64,000 bases of DNA from Congeria kusceri (taxonomy: Eukaryota; Mollusca; Bivalvia; Myida; Dreissenidae). The stretch spans positions 13,447,201 to 13,511,200 of the forward strand of contig CM051028.1 in the NCBI GenBank assembly GCA_027627225.1, in the 5' to 3' direction. This document shows positions 13,159 through 27,418 of this stretch, one piece after another (within the stretch, counting starts at the first letter, position 1; each line of letters opens with the position of its first letter). The position numbers and the translations under genes were made by a program. Under the pieces are notes generated by a model that saw only the letters and a list, made by a program, of their open reading frames with translations, did not search any database and was not told where the DNA came from.

Positions 13159-16100
13159 AACACCAGCGTCCTTTTCAAAATGACAAAAAAACAAACACTG
13201 AAAACAATATCAAAATTCATGTGTTATTATCAGTGGAAGTTTGATTGAATTGTTATTCGTGGGTACAAAATTGATACTTACATGTATTTATTTCCGGTTT
13301 AGAGAAGTAGCGCATTAATACACGTTTGCGAGTGTAAATGGATATTATAAAATGTTATCAATGACATTATACAAAATTACTAATTTGTACTATGATGTAA
13401 TCTAATGAAGAGCTAATCCATTGCAACGAATACGCAGTTGATTAGCTTTTTGCAACCGAACAACAGAACAAAACAGAACAGAAATTTTCTTAGCGACTTA
13501 AAAAGTAAATTTTTAAAACATTTTCAATGCAAAAGTAAATACCATGTGGACTATATCTATCAATTTATCATTCTTAAATGTCGGTTAATACCTGACCTTA
13601 TATCAGTAATGACAGTCAATATACATTCATATGATAGCACATTAATTTTCACGGCAACAAGTGTAATACAACCCATGTCCCCTATTTTCACGAGTATATT
13701 CTTAGTAAAACGACAACCGACAAACAATGCGCGCATCTAAATGATGAAATGGCCGAATTATTTGTTTTATCAGGCTTAAGCGAATCAATATATTATTTAC
13801 AGGGTGCAGTTTTCATTATGAATGACAAAACAGATTAAAAACATAGTTGGCGTTTAAATATAACACTATATTTTTATTGGGTGGCTTTTTGCATCTAGTA
13901 AAACAAGACGTCGTTACCATCATATGACTACAGTGCTTATGATAAGATAATTATAGTCCTATGGAATATACGTTATGCGTAAAAACAAATGTGATTTTAA
14001 TATATAGTAATGTAATATGTACATTACTGCGTGTAACAAACTCCTCTTTTTTCAATACGTTAGAGCTTGTTCATAGCAACGCCAACATATAACAGTTAAG
14101 TTAAGATTTAGTGCAAATGTACAGGCACATATACTGTAAGAACAACTGACATTTTTCTTACTTACAAACAAATGTCTGACAGCAAACAGAGGACAACAAA
14201 TATGAATTTCGTTAGTAGTTTATATCAAAACAAAAACAGTTTACAATTGCATAGAACATCATTTGGCTCAGGTGTCCCACCATGATCCCAGTACTGACCA
14301 GATCGTAACCGTCTCTCTTGTCTAAAAGAACATCAACGAGTCAACTCCTACAGTCGCATTTAACATTTGATAACTTCTTATTGGACTTTAATTTACAGAA
14401 TCAGTTCATTCATGGAACGTCGGTTAAATGAAGCCGGCTTGACAAGAAATTATAACAATAATAATTCAATTGAAAATGTATTTATCATGTGACACACATA
14501 GTTGGTAATTAAAGGGACAATGTCTTGCTGGACTTTATCTTGCTGGCTCTTATCAAACAACGAATAAACTACTTTGAAACAAAATACATGTTCTATACTA
14601 ATAACGTTGTATCATTTTAGTTGCAATAAGGCAAAAGCCTGCATATAAACCATTCAATACATTCAATAAGTTTTTATAAACCAATTACTGGGATAATAAT
14701 TATCTCGTACATATGTGGCGAACATGTAATAATGTTGTCGTTTTATATGAGCTCGACACCCGATCACTGTATTGGATCATAATATATGTTACCATAATTA
14801 TGCATAATTTTCACATAATCTGCTTTATTTATAAAGTCATTTTTACATGGATGTCAACTGATAACATATTTGAAAAGTTAACACACATGAGCAGCTGTTA
14901 CAATTAATGTACCAAATGACAATATACTTATCCTCAAGCTTAAATTACAAGTTGCGAAATGAAATGACATATTGTGTTACTTTATAAATTTTCAACGGGA
15001 AATTTGAACTACTCACCACATGCAGGAAGTAATCCAGTTTGTTCCTGTTTAGTAACCTTTTGCACAGATACGCGCAATTTTCTAGATAAATATAAATATA
15101 CTACCATCCGCATTAACAATTTAATATACATTATCTTTTCGATAAACCTATACCTGCTAAATAGATATTATAAATAATACATATTTTAATAATTAATGGT
15201 TTAATTTGTTGCATTGAAAAAATAAAACAACTTAAACCACTTCATTTGAGCGAATCATGCATATGAGCAAGTAATCATAATTTAACCAAAAGTGTAGAAG
15301 GTTTCTATTCAGGGGGTTCCTCAAATTAGATTGGAATATTTTACATAGCTTTTGTCCGCCGTTCAATAACATACATAGCATAGTTATTGACAATTTAGTC
15401 ATTATAACGAAGAAACATGTATACATTGTTATTTATGTATTTAAATGTCCGGCAGAATCCCTATATGGTCAAAACCTGTCTTTAACGGAACCTGTAAGAC
15501 ATGACATCCGACAATGTTTGTCAGTCCCGTTAGCATACAATACATGTATTTCTCACCGTTTTTATCTGACAGTCCTGGCTGAAGATTTATATTTAGCATC
15601 TCACGAGTGGGTAAGCTTTTCAATGTTAACACAATCACCACCCTGTCCTTAATAGGTATCCATATTATCTTACTAATGTGTGAAGTTTGATAAAGAAAAG
15701 TTTGCAAAAACAGCACGGAGATGATGACCGAGACTCAAAGCCAGATCAGACTTGACGTATGGCAAAAGTTTGACAAAAATCAATAATTGATTTCTGTACT
15801 CTAATGGGGATGATATACATTAATGAAGTCATTTCATTTAACACAGTCGACGAACAAACAACCCACCAAAAGAAATAAGTTTTAATACATTATTGAACAA
15901 ACAAAATGGAAATGTTATTTAATACATATACATTATTGTTTGTTATTAACGTTTATGTGTACTCATATTATCAGAATCGCAATTGATTTGTTCCATATAA
16001 TTCTATTATCACTCATTAGTTTGTAAATGAATGTTGTAACATTGATATTGAGTAATTGAATCAATACACATTTTGTGTATTTATTAAATAAAATATTAGT

Positions 16101-17197
16101 CAATTAATGTCATATAATGTTATTGTTACGTCATTATTGTACAATTTAATAAGTTTTTATGAAAACCTGTTCATCCAACACCCTGTCTTATCCGACATTT
16201 TCAATCGGAAGCAGTGTTGTTATTGAGAGGGTTCTCGGTACCATCTCACAGAATTTGCAATACTAAGCATAGTAATCACAGATGTGCGTCAGTGTAACGG
16301 TTTGAAGAACATGGTACATTCCGTAATTCAACATTCACTAACAAAAGTGTACGTACCTGCCCACAAGTGTATGGAAAGAATCCAAACCTGTTTCAACATT
16401 TCAATAATTCAAAGTTAAACACTAAACTATTCAGTAATTAAAACATTTATCTCAAACTACTTGATTGGACCAAAATCTTTTCACGCAATATGATCAATTT
16501 CAACCATTAAATAAGTGCTGTTCATTTTGCAAAACAGTACTATTCCTGTTACATCCAGGAATTCATGTTAATTAGACTAGATGAATTATTCTGAGAAATT
16601 GCAGCGTCTCTATCACTCATGTCGTTGAGAAGATATTGGTGTCAAATAACAGTCACCTTCCAACGTATATTATATTTCTTTTTTGTGCGCTTAGCTTCTA
16701 ATCCAAATGGAGTACCGGATACTTTAACAATACAGATCCGATCATAACACAATTGCAAGACACATGCAACGACTGTATTCACTCTCCCAATGATCGTAAT
16801 AAAGTACTGAGATACTTCAGTTAGTTGGCAGTAATTAAAATAATCAATTAATAAAAGACCATGAAAGTTGCCTTGCTTATTCCAATGCTGTTAATTTAAC
16901 AAACTGTCGTTAAAGGGACCTATTCGCAAATATTCAGTACCAAAATGGATTTGCAGACTATACAAATAATATATTGTATTAAAAGCGATTTAACATGACT
17001 GACAATGACATCGATTAGAAACCATTATTTGTACGTGTCGTTAATGAAAAATCATCATTTGAAATGGATAAACGTGTAAAGCGCTTGTAACGCGAATTGG
17101 AAAAATATTCCTGTACTTTCCGTTTACAGTGTTATAAAAACACGTCTATCTCTTACTTTCAGTAAACAATACACGAACACATGTAATAGTCTGCCTT

Positions 17198-17254
17198 GTT
17201 AGCGTCACAACTTTAGATCTTGAGGTCGTAGGTTCGAGCCTCGCTTGAGGTACC
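17198..17254 (+). other. tRNA-like segment of unit 3
   Basis: Same segment as in unit 2, with the GGTTCGAGCC B-box retained. No complete cloverleaf can be folded by eye. Confidence 0.48.
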
Positions 17255-17672
17255 ATTTGCATTGTTTTTTTCATATAATATATAAGTTATTTAGGCTAAA
17301 TGCTTAAGTTTTTGCAGGTAAAACATTTAATGATATTTTTCAAAATACGAACCTCTGTGAACAAGTCTCTTTAATTATACAATGATGAATCCAAAGGCAA
17401 AACTAAAATCATGAGAGAAAAGCCGAATGTGGCACATATTTTATAATTTCCTTCGAAACAGGACAATTATACGACATTTTATAGAATTAACTAGAAGGAT
17501 ACTGTCTTATTGCAGTACGTGTTACTATTAATTGATTTTATTTCGACCTCGTTCTGTTATTTTCTTAATTGTTTTATTAATTATAAAAACTAATTTGAAT
17601 GTCATTTAAGTAAACACGCCCAGAACTGAACACGTAATGTTTATAGCATGTGTTTGTAATAAATATTTTCTT

Positions 17673-17952
17673 GGATCTCGGTTAAACGACTTTAACACAA
17701 ACTGTGCATTGTTTGTGTTTTCCTGGAAACGGGTGGAGTTCATTTGTCAATGTGCGATCATCCTGGTGTGGAAACCCAATGAGATGTTAGAAACAACTGC
17801 GACGAGTCCTCGAGATCTCGGTTAAACGACTTTAACACAAACTGTGCATTTTTTGTGTTTTCCTGGAAACGGGTGGAGTTCATTTGTCAATGTGCGATCA
17901 TCCTAGTGTGGAAACCCAATGAAATGTTAGAAACAACTGCGACGAGTCCTCT
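17673..17952 (+). repeat. 141-bp tandem duplication in unit 3 (offset 140)
   Basis: Two adjacent copies of the GGATCTCGG segment. The junction lacks one base relative to units 4 and 5, so the two copies lie in different reading frames. That argues against coding use. Confidence 0.85.
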
Positions 17953-17989
17953 CATGTATCAAATATATCAATATGTGATAAATAAAACG

Positions 17990-18054
17990 CCAGAATCATC
18001 AGCAGGAGAGAATGATTAAAACTGGGGTCACCTTTGAAAGGTCAATGCAAAGCA
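17990..18054 (-). repeat. Deleted remnant of the inverted family copy, unit 3
   Basis: The two ends of the unit 2 element (CAGCAGGAGAG and AATGATTAAAACTGGGGTC) are joined directly. The core with the ACTGTGTTG block is missing. Confidence 0.65.
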
Positions 18055-18318
18055 ATTGGGGGGGGGGGTAAACCGACTCACAAGTTTTTAATAAATTAAT
18101 ATGTATAAATATATATTACGAGTTAAAGACCAACGCTCAATTAAAATATATACGACTAATTGCACACAGAAGCAAAAATAAACGACCATTATAAACATGT
18201 TGAATAACAATGCAAAATTTAGTTGCACCATTTCATTTATTATTTCTTGAATTCCTTATAATTCGTTTCTAATGTGCATATTTTGGAATACTAGGTATGT
18301 AACAGTCATATAATTATA

Positions 18319-18583
18319 TATGATTATGATGATTATTATGATGATGATGATGATGAGTATAATGATGATGATGACGATGATTGTGATGATAATGATGATG
18401 ATGATGATGATGATTATTATTATTAACATTATTATTATAATTATTTATTTATTTTATTATTATTATTTTTATTATTATAATTATTATTATAATTATTATT
18501 GAAATTATTATCATCATTATTATTATAATTATTATTATTATAGTTATTATCATGATTATTATAATAGTTATTATTATTATAAG
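18319..18583. repeat. GAT/TTA microsatellite, unit 3
   Basis: Same GAT-to-TTA arrangement, with different repeat numbers and interruptions from unit 2. Confidence 0.92.
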
Positions 18584-20171
18584 TATGACTGCTTAAGTAT
18601 TGTATCTTTCTTATGATATTATCGACATAAAAGATCTTTTACCCGTCTACGGTGGCGTTTTAGTACACGTAGTGTAAACAATCAAACGGGTTGAAATACG
18701 ATTGTAGAACTGAACAATAACAATTTTTTTCTACAGATGTTGTTGAATTTGAATGCCATCGGTGTTTTGTTGTAGTGCATATTTAGCTCGGACACATTAA
18801 CACGACTCTGACCTTTTTGAATATATATAACAAAAACCCGTTACGATGAATATATTAGTTTCCGTACTAGAATTCACGAACGAAACCGTGTGCAAGTATA
18901 GGACATAATTCAAGCGCGTAATTTATGTAATTTATATTAAAAGAGTCCACATATGTCAGGTTAATGTGCCCGAGCTAAACAAAGAAAACGATATATGTTC
19001 TGGTTTCTACAAATTTGTTAACCAATGTAATGTCTCTCAGTCTAAGAGAATATTCAGACACATTGCTAAATTGTGTCATAATGGTTTGCATTTACGTAAT
19101 AAATATCTGACTAAATGCATTTAAAACACTATCCATATGCAGCGTATAGTATATATTTCTATGTATGTGTCTTAGCCTCAGTAATGACAAAGTATGTAAA
19201 CTGCGGTGCTTTTGTATTTTCAATTTTTTAATGATAAAAAAAATTCGAACGAAACAATAACAACATATATTTTATAGTTTATGATTTCGTCATGTATCTG
19301 TCAGACGTATAATTATTATGGCAATGTCTTAGATACATGTAAATGGTTGTACCTGGAGCACAATTGTCAAAATAACAATTTGTATATGTGAGTGTAGGGT
19401 TATATTTAATGCGTACTTTCTGAAATATAATACAGACATACCTGCGTAAAATTGCAAGAGTAGAATACAAAGACTTCCCAACATTTCATTATCTCCATAA
19501 AAACCGATTTTTGACAGACAAATGTGTTAATACCTATATTCGTTTAACAAAAAAGAATAGCGAACGTATGTTACCGAAACATTGTTACAAAGTGATTACA
19601 AATGCTTAAAGTATTCAATAGTATATGTATGTAATATGAAACTGCAATGCAGATTCAACGGGTTTACGAGAGTGCAGTGGCACATTTTTATACACGAGGG
19701 GTAACTAGGATGCGATAAGCCGTATACTTCAAAGAAATATCTGCATCAAAACTTCGATCGTTTTGACACAACCTCCTATTTGGTTATAATGGAACTGTTC
19801 ATTATACAATCAGGCTTATCTTCGAAAATTATCAAGGTGAACAACAAATCACACAATAAGAATCAAAATCACCATTGCTGAAAACCAATAATGAAATGAT
19901 GTATATAAATCAATTTAGAAATATATTTTTACGCATTTACTACTTGAACATATCAATTAATAACTCAGCGTCAACATCGTAATGGGAATGTGACGTGCAT
20001 TTGTGACAGAGATCCAATATTACTTAAAAAGAATTGTAATGTTTTTAAAAATGACAATGTAATTTCTGCACCCTAAAGACTTAATCTTTTTTTTTACATT
20101 TATATGTACATGTATCATTAATATATCTGCAGTGGGCCAGGTGTATGGGCACCAGTAAATCTGTTTGAACT

Positions 20172-20348
20172 CCAAATGCTTTGCATTAACCATTCCAAGG
20201 CGGTGACTCCAGTTTTATTCGTATTTGTGTTTTGTGTCTCTTACGTGTTTTTGTATTGTGCTGTGTTGTTTTGCCAATGGGTTACTTGCCGTAAATAAAG
20301 GATATTGAGTTCTCTGCTGTGATGCAGCTGGAGTTTCACTTGGTTTAT
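20172..20348 (+). repeat. GCTGTGTTG repeat family, forward copy, unit 3
   Basis: Same element at the equivalent position, with minor substitutions such as CCAATGGGTTAC. Confidence 0.75.
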
Positions 20349-21736
20349 ATTTAAATAGTCAACTGGATGATGTTGCGATGCTCATCGTGGCACGTGGCGG
20401 CAGAACTCTCTTTTTACTACATCTGCACAACTGCACGATGCACTATCGAGAACGAGTTTGAACTTAGAACAATAAGGCTGCCTCACGAGTGCACGAATAA
20501 AACCAGACATATGCCTAAATCGTAACACTTGCATGTAAGTGAAACGTTCTACAAACTCAAATAGTTCATTTAAACCCGAAACTTAAAGGGTATTATTAGC
20601 AATATATGTACTATGCGAATAATTGCACTGTGTAGTTTAATTTTAATGCAATTATTGCTATGAAAACGACATTTTATTAGTAAATAACAGTTTAAGACGT
20701 TCAGAGAATTTATCAATTAAACGTCACCTAAAGTTTCTCTCTTTAATTGTGCGTATACCAAAACGCAACTGATTTGACTAACCACTTACTGATGCATCCA
20801 GTAGACATTGCAAATAGGTAAACAGATACTTTGTTTAGGCATTGAAATGACACTGTTTGCACTCTAAATAAAAAGAAAATTGATTTTACTGTGTTCAAAG
20901 GGCGGAAACCCGAAAGACGGTAAAATCATTTTCTATTTTTAGACTTAACTTTACTTAAAACATATTTTATTTCCAAAATGAAGTACATGTACAAATGACA
21001 TAAAAGACATAAATACATATACATTACCAGCCACGCAAATTTTCGTCCAAATGACATACCTGGACGAAATTGAGTTTTTAACATTTTCTTGTAGCTGAAC
21101 ATGTGTAGTGTTGGATGGTAGAGTTTATTTTGCTCATTGAGCACTTTATATGGTATTTTTTCAGCTTAGTTTTATGGTCACCATAACAAAAAATTTCGAG
21201 ATTTTTCAACATTTATACATGTTTCACTTGTATAATTTACATTCAAATTTAACACTAACAGTTTGAATGTAGATGTAAATGTTTTTCATATCATTTATGG
21301 AAACAGGCAAAAACATTTCGGTAATAACTTATTCCTATAACTAGTGGATTTATGGTTGCTATGGCAACACATTTTGGCATACAATAATAAACGGTCATTT
21401 TATTTCCATAAATTTACATTTTATCACAGTGAACACAACACAATAGATAACGTTTGAGAATTTTTCCTTAATTAGTTAAGAATTATACTTATATTTCACA
21501 ATTCGAAGTTTTGCAATGCTTTCTAGAACTGTATGCAATAAGTATTATTGAACAATAAACGCAATAACGGGTCTCACTTTAACATGTTCATTAACAATGA
21601 TGAGATCGAAATGTTTAGCTATATACTTACACATATGAAACAATAATACCTGTAATATAGTATTTATTACCCACAGTTATTTATAATGATCTATATATAA
21701 ACATCTATATATAAACAGACGAATATAAATATAAGA

Positions 21737-21858
21737 TCTCGTTCCAACGACTTAATATGTCGTTACCACGACGTAATTATCTCGTTCCCACGACTTAATA
21801 TGTCGTGGAAACAACATGAGTATGTCGTTCCCACGAGATAAGTTCTCGTTCCCACGAG
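21737..21858. repeat. Palindromic TCGTTCCCACGA array, unit 3
   Basis: Same modules. The first has decayed to TCGTTCCAACGA. Confidence 0.85.
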
Positions 21859-21872
21859 AAAAGATAAATAAA

Positions 21873-21974
21873 AACATGCACATGTCACATCTATGCTACC
21901 GTAATAAACATGCACATGTCACATCTATGCCACCGTACAAAACATGCACATGTCACATCTATGCCACCGTACAA
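21873..21974 (+). repeat. 34-bp triple repeat, unit 3
   Basis: Three copies of the 34-bp repeat follow the palindromes, the last two nearly identical. Confidence 0.85.
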
Positions 21975-24900
21975 AACACCAGCGTCCTTGTCAAAATGAC
22001 AAAAAAACAAAAACTGAAAACAATATCAAAATTCATGTGTTATTATCAGTGGAAGTTTGATTGAATTGTTATTCGTGGGTACAACATTGATACTTACACG
22101 TATTTATTTCCGGTTTAGAGAAGTAGCGCATTAATACACGTTTGCGAGCGTAAATGGATATTATAAAATGTTATCAATGACATTATACAAAATTACTAAT
22201 TTGTACTATGATGTAATCTAATGAAGAGCTAATGCATTGCAACGAATACGCAGTTGATTTGCTTTTTGCAACCGAACAACAGAACAAAACAGAACAGAAA
22301 TTTTCTTAGCGACTTAAAAAGTAAATCTTTAAAACAATTTCAAGGCAAAAGTAAATACCATGTGGACTATATCTATCAATTTATCATTCTTAAATGTCGG
22401 TTAATACCTGACCTTATATCAGTAATGACAGTCAATATACATTCATATGATAGCACATTAATTTTCACGGCAACAAGTGTAATACAACCCATGTCCCCTA
22501 TTTTCACGAGTATATTCTTAGTAAAACGACAACCGACAAACAATGCGCGCATCTAAATGATGAAATGGCCGAATTATTAGTTTTATCAGGCTTAAGCGAA
22601 TCAATATATTATTTACAGGGTGCAGTTTTCATTATGAATGACAAAACAGATTAAAAACATAGTTGGCGTTTAAATATAACACTATATTTTTATTGGGTGG
22701 CTTTTTGCATCTAGTAAAACAAGACGTCGTTACCATCATATGACTACAGTGCTTATGATAAGATAATTATAGTCCTATGGAATATACGTTATGCGTAAAA
22801 ACAAATGTGATTTTAATATATAGTAATGTAATATGTACATTACTGCGTGTAACAAACTCCTCTTTTTCCAATACGTTAGAGCTTGTTCATAGCAACGCCA
22901 ACATATAACAGTTAAGTTAAGATTTAGTGTAAATGTACAGGCTTATATACTGTAAGAACAACTGACATTATTCTTACTTACAAATTTCTGACAGCAAACA
23001 GAGAACAACAAATGTGACTTTCGTTAGTAGTTTATATCAAAACAAAAACAGTTTACAATTGCATAGAACATCATTTGGCTCAAGTGTCCCTCCATGATCC
23101 CAGTACTGACCAGATCGTAACCGTCTCTCTTGTCTAAACGAACATCAACGAGTCAACTCCTACAGTCGCATTTAACATTTGATAACTTCTTATTGGACTT
23201 TAATTTACAGAATCAGTTCATTCATGGAACGTCGGTTAAATGAAGCCGGCTTGACAAGAAAGTATAACAATAATAATTCAATTAAAAATGTATTTATCAT
23301 GTGACACACATAGTTGGTAATTGAAGGGACAATGTCTTGCTGGACTTTATCTTGCTGGCTCTTATCAAACAACGAATAAACTACTTTGAAACAAAATACA
23401 TGTTCTATACTAATAACGTTGTATCATTTTAGTTGCAATAAGGCAAAAGCCTGCATATAAACCATTCAATACATTCAATAAAGGTTTTATAAACCAATTA
23501 CTGGGATAATAATTATCTCGTACATATGTGGCGAACATGTAATAATGTTGTCGTTTTATATGAGCTCGACACCCGATCACTGTATTGGATCATAATATAT
23601 GTTACCATAATTATGCATAATTTTCACATAATCTGCTTGATTTATTAAGTCATTTTTACATGGATGTCAACTGATAACATATTTGAAAAGTTAACACACA
23701 TGAGCAGCTGTTACAATTAATGTACCAAATGACAATATACTTATCCTCAAGCTTAAATTACAAGTTGCGAAATGAAAAGACATATTGTGTTACTTTATAA
23801 ATGTTCAACGGGAAATTTGAACCACTCACCACATGCAGGAAGTAATCCAGTTTGTTCCTGCTTAGTAACCTTTTGCACAGATACGCGCAATTTTCTAGAT
23901 AAATATAAATATACTACCATCCGCATTAACAATTTAATATACATTATCTTTTCGATAAACCTATACCTGCTAAATAGATATTATAAATAATACATATTTT
24001 AATAATTAATGGTTTAATTTGTTGCATTGAAAAAAGAAAACAACTTAAACCACTTCATTTGAGCGAATCATGGATATGAGCAAATAATCATAATTTAACC
24101 AAAAGTGTACAAGGTTTCTATTCAGAGGGTTCCTCAAATTAGATTGGAATATTTTACATAGCTTTTGTCCCCCGTTCAATAACCATACATAGCATAGTTA
24201 TTGACAATTTAGTTATTATAACGAAGAAACATGTATACATTGTTATTTATGTATTTAAATGTCCGGCAGAATCCCTACATGGTCAAAACATGTCTTTAAC
24301 GGAACCTGTAAGACCTGACATCCGACAATGTTTGTCAGTCCCGTTAGCATACAATACATGTATTTCTCTCCGTTTTTATCTGACCGTCCTGGCTGAAGCT
24401 GTATATTTAGCATCTCACGAGTGGGTTAGCTTTTCAATGTTAACACAATCACCACCCTGTCCTTAATAGGTATCTATATTATCTTACTAATGTGTGAAGT
24501 TTGATAAAGAAAAGTTTGCAAAAACAGCACGGAGATGATGACAGAGACATCAAAGCCAGATCAGACTTGACGTATGGCAAAAGTTTGACAAAAATCAATA
24601 ATTGATTTCTGTACTCTAATGGGGATGATATACATTAATGAAGTCATTTCATTTAACACAGTCGACGAACAAACAACCCACCAAAACAAATACGTTTTAT
24701 TACATTATTGAACAAACAAAATGGAAATGTTATTTAATACATATACATTATTGTTTGTTATTAACGTTTATGTGTACTCATATTATCAGAATCGCAATTG
24801 ATTTGTTCCATATAATTCTATTATCACTCATTAGTTTGTAAATGAATGTTGTAACATTGATATTGAGTAATTGAATCAATACACATTTTGTGTATTTATT

Positions 24901-26027
24901 AAATAAAATATTAGTCAATTAATGTCATGTAATGTTATTGTCACGTCATTATTGAACAATTTAATAAGTTTTTATGAAAACCTGTTCATCCAACACCCTG
25001 TCTTATCCGACATTTTCAATCGGAACCACTCAGTGTTGTTATTGAGAGGGTTCTCGGTACCATCTCACAGAATTTGCAATACTAAGCATAGTAATCACAG
25101 ATGTGCGTCAGTGTAACGGTTTGAAGAACATGGTACATTCCGTAATTCAACATTCACTAACAAAAGTGTACGTACCTGCCCACAAGTGTATGGAAAGAAT
25201 CCAAACCTGTTTCAACATTTCAATAATTCAAAGTTAAACACTAAACTATTCAGCAATTAAAGTTTATCACAAACTAATTGATTGGACCAAAATCCTTTCG
25301 CGCAATATGTTCAATTTCAACCATTAAATAAGTGCTGTTCATTTTGCAAAACAGTACTATTCCTGTTACATCCAGGAATTCATGTTAATTAGACTTATGA
25401 ATTATTCTGAGAAATAAAATGCATCGTGTTGCAGCGTCTCTATCACTCATGTCGTTGAGAAGATATTGATGTCAAATAACAGTCACCTTCCAACGTATAT
25501 TATATTTCTTTTTTGTGCGCTTAGCTTCTAATCCAAATGGAGTACCGGATACTTTAACAATACAGATCCGATCATAACACAATTGCAAGACACATGCAAC
25601 GACTGTATTCACTCTCCCAATGATCGTAATAAAGTACTGAGATACTGCAGTTAGTTGGCAGTAATTAAAATAATCAATTAATAAAAGACCATGAAAGTTG
25701 CCTTGCTTATTCCAATGTTGTTAATTTAACAAACTGTCTTTAAAGGGACCTATTCACAAATATACAGTACCAAAATGTATTTGCAGACTATACAAATAAT
25801 ATATTGTATTAAAAGCGATTTAACATGACTGACAATGACATCGATTAGAAACCATTATTTGAACGTGTCGTTAATGAAAAATCATCATTTGAAATGGATA
25901 AACGTGTAAAGCGTTTGTAACGCGATTTGGAGAAATATTCCTGAACTTTCCGTTTACAGTGTTATAAAAACACGTCTATCTCTTACTTTCAGTAAACAAT
26001 ACACGAACACATGTAATAGTCTGCCTT

Positions 26028-26084
26028 GTTAGCGTCACAACTTTAGATCTTGAGGTCGTAGGTTCGAGCTTCGCTTGCGGTACC
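26028..26084 (+). other. tRNA-like segment of unit 4 (B-box mutated)
   Basis: Same segment, but the B-box-like string has changed to GGTTCGAGCT and the following stretch to TCGCTTGCGG. This copy should be a weaker polymerase III element, if it has any activity. Confidence 0.45.
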
Positions 26085-26504
26085 TTTTGCATTGTTTTTT
26101 TTTCATATAATATATAAGTTATTTAGGCTAAATGCTTAAGTTTTTGCAGGTAAAACATTTAATGATATTTTTCAAAATACGAACCTCTGTGAACAAGTCT
26201 CTTTAATTATACAATGATGAATCCAAAGGCAAAACTAAAATCATGAGAGAAAAGCCGAATGTGGCACATATTTTATAATTTCCTTCGAAACAGGACAATT
26301 ATACGACATTTTATAGAATTAACAAGATGGATACTGTCTTATTGCAGTACGTGTTACTATTAATTGATTTCATTTCGACCTCGTTCTGTTATTTTCTTAA
26401 TTGTTTTATTAATTATAAAAACTAATTTGAATGTCATTTAAGTAAACACGCCCAGAACTGAACACGTAATGTTTATAGCATGTGTTTGTAATAAATATTT
26501 TCTT

Positions 26505-26786
26505 GGATCTCGGTTAAACGACTTTAACACAAACTGTGCATTGTTTGTGATTTCCTGGCAACGGGTGGAGTTCATTTGTCAATGTGCGATAATCCTAGTG
26601 TGGAAACCCAATGAGATGTTAGAAACAACTGCGACGAGTCCTCGAGGATCTCGGTTAAACGACTTTAACACAAACTGTGCATTGTTTGTGTTTTCCTGGA
26701 AACGGGTGGAGTTCATTTGTCAATGTGCGATCATCCTAGTGTGGAAACCCAATGAAATGTTAGAAACAACCGCGACGAATCCTCTC
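26505..26786 (+). repeat. 141-bp tandem duplication in unit 4
   Basis: Two copies starting at 26,505 and 26,646, exactly 141 bp (47 codons) apart. The frame therefore runs through both and gives a 133-residue reading frame with two near-identical halves. Unit 3 breaks this frame and unit 2 has only one copy, so I regard the frame as incidental. Confidence 0.85.
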
Positions 26787-26820
26787 ATGTATCAAATATA
26801 TCAATATGTGATAAATGAAA

Positions 26821-26888
26821 CGCCAGAATCATCAGCAGGAGAGAATGATTACAAATGGGGTCACCTTTGAACGGTCAATGCAAAGCAA
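26821..26888 (-). repeat. Deleted remnant of the inverted family copy, unit 4
   Basis: Same internal deletion as in unit 3 (GGAGAG joined to AATGATTACAAATGG), which suggests units 3 and 4 share that history at this position. Confidence 0.65.
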
Positions 26889-27157
26889 TTGGGGTGGGGG
26901 GGGGATAAACCGACTCACAAGTTTTTAATAAATTAATATGTATAAATATATATTACGAGTAAAAGACCAACGCTCAATTAAAATATATACGACTAAGTGC
27001 ACACAGAAGCAAAAATAAACGACCATTATAAACATGTTGAATAACATTGCAAAATTAATTTGCACCATTTCATTTATTATTTCTTGAATTCCTTATAATT
27101 CGTTTCTAATGTGCATATTTTGGAAGACTAGGTATGAAACAGTCATATAATTATACA

Positions 27158-27418
27158 TGATTATGATGATTATTACGATGATGATGATGATGAGTATAAT
27201 GATGATGATGACGATGATAGTGATGATAATGATGATGATGATGATTATTATTATTATTAACATTATTTTTATTATTATTTATTTATTTTATTATTATTAT
27301 TTTTATTATTATAATAATAATAATTATTATTATTGATATTATTATCATCAGTATTATTATAATTATTATTATTATAGTTATTATCATGATTATTATAATA
27401 GTTATTATTATTATAAGT
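27158..27418. repeat. GAT/TTA microsatellite, unit 4
   Basis: Same arrangement. The 3' part from 27,296 matches the unit 1 microsatellite very closely, which allows the unit 1 junction to be placed. Confidence 0.92.

Larger units (their letters stand above)
7418..16261. repeat. Macrosatellite unit 2 (8,844 bp)
   Basis: Second copy, in direct orientation, starting at ACTAAATATA. It carries the full set of internal landmarks: tRNA-like segment, one copy only of the 141-bp segment, inverted repeat-family copy, GAT/TTA microsatellite, forward repeat-family copy, palindromic block and 34-bp triplet. By eye it differs from neighbouring units by scattered substitutions and small indels of a few percent. 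Confidence 0.92.
16262..25080. repeat. Macrosatellite unit 3 (8,819 bp)
   Basis: Third direct copy. It has two copies of the 141-bp segment, but the second is offset by 140 bp, so the frame running through it breaks. It lacks about 80 bp near 19,699, present in other units as the stretch after TACACGATGTCATG. The core of the inverted repeat-family copy near 18,010 is also deleted. Confidence 0.92.

Noticed and set aside
26469..26870. 133-residue frame with two near-identical halves
   Set aside because: Explained by the 141-bp duplication. The frame is broken in unit 3 and single in unit 2.
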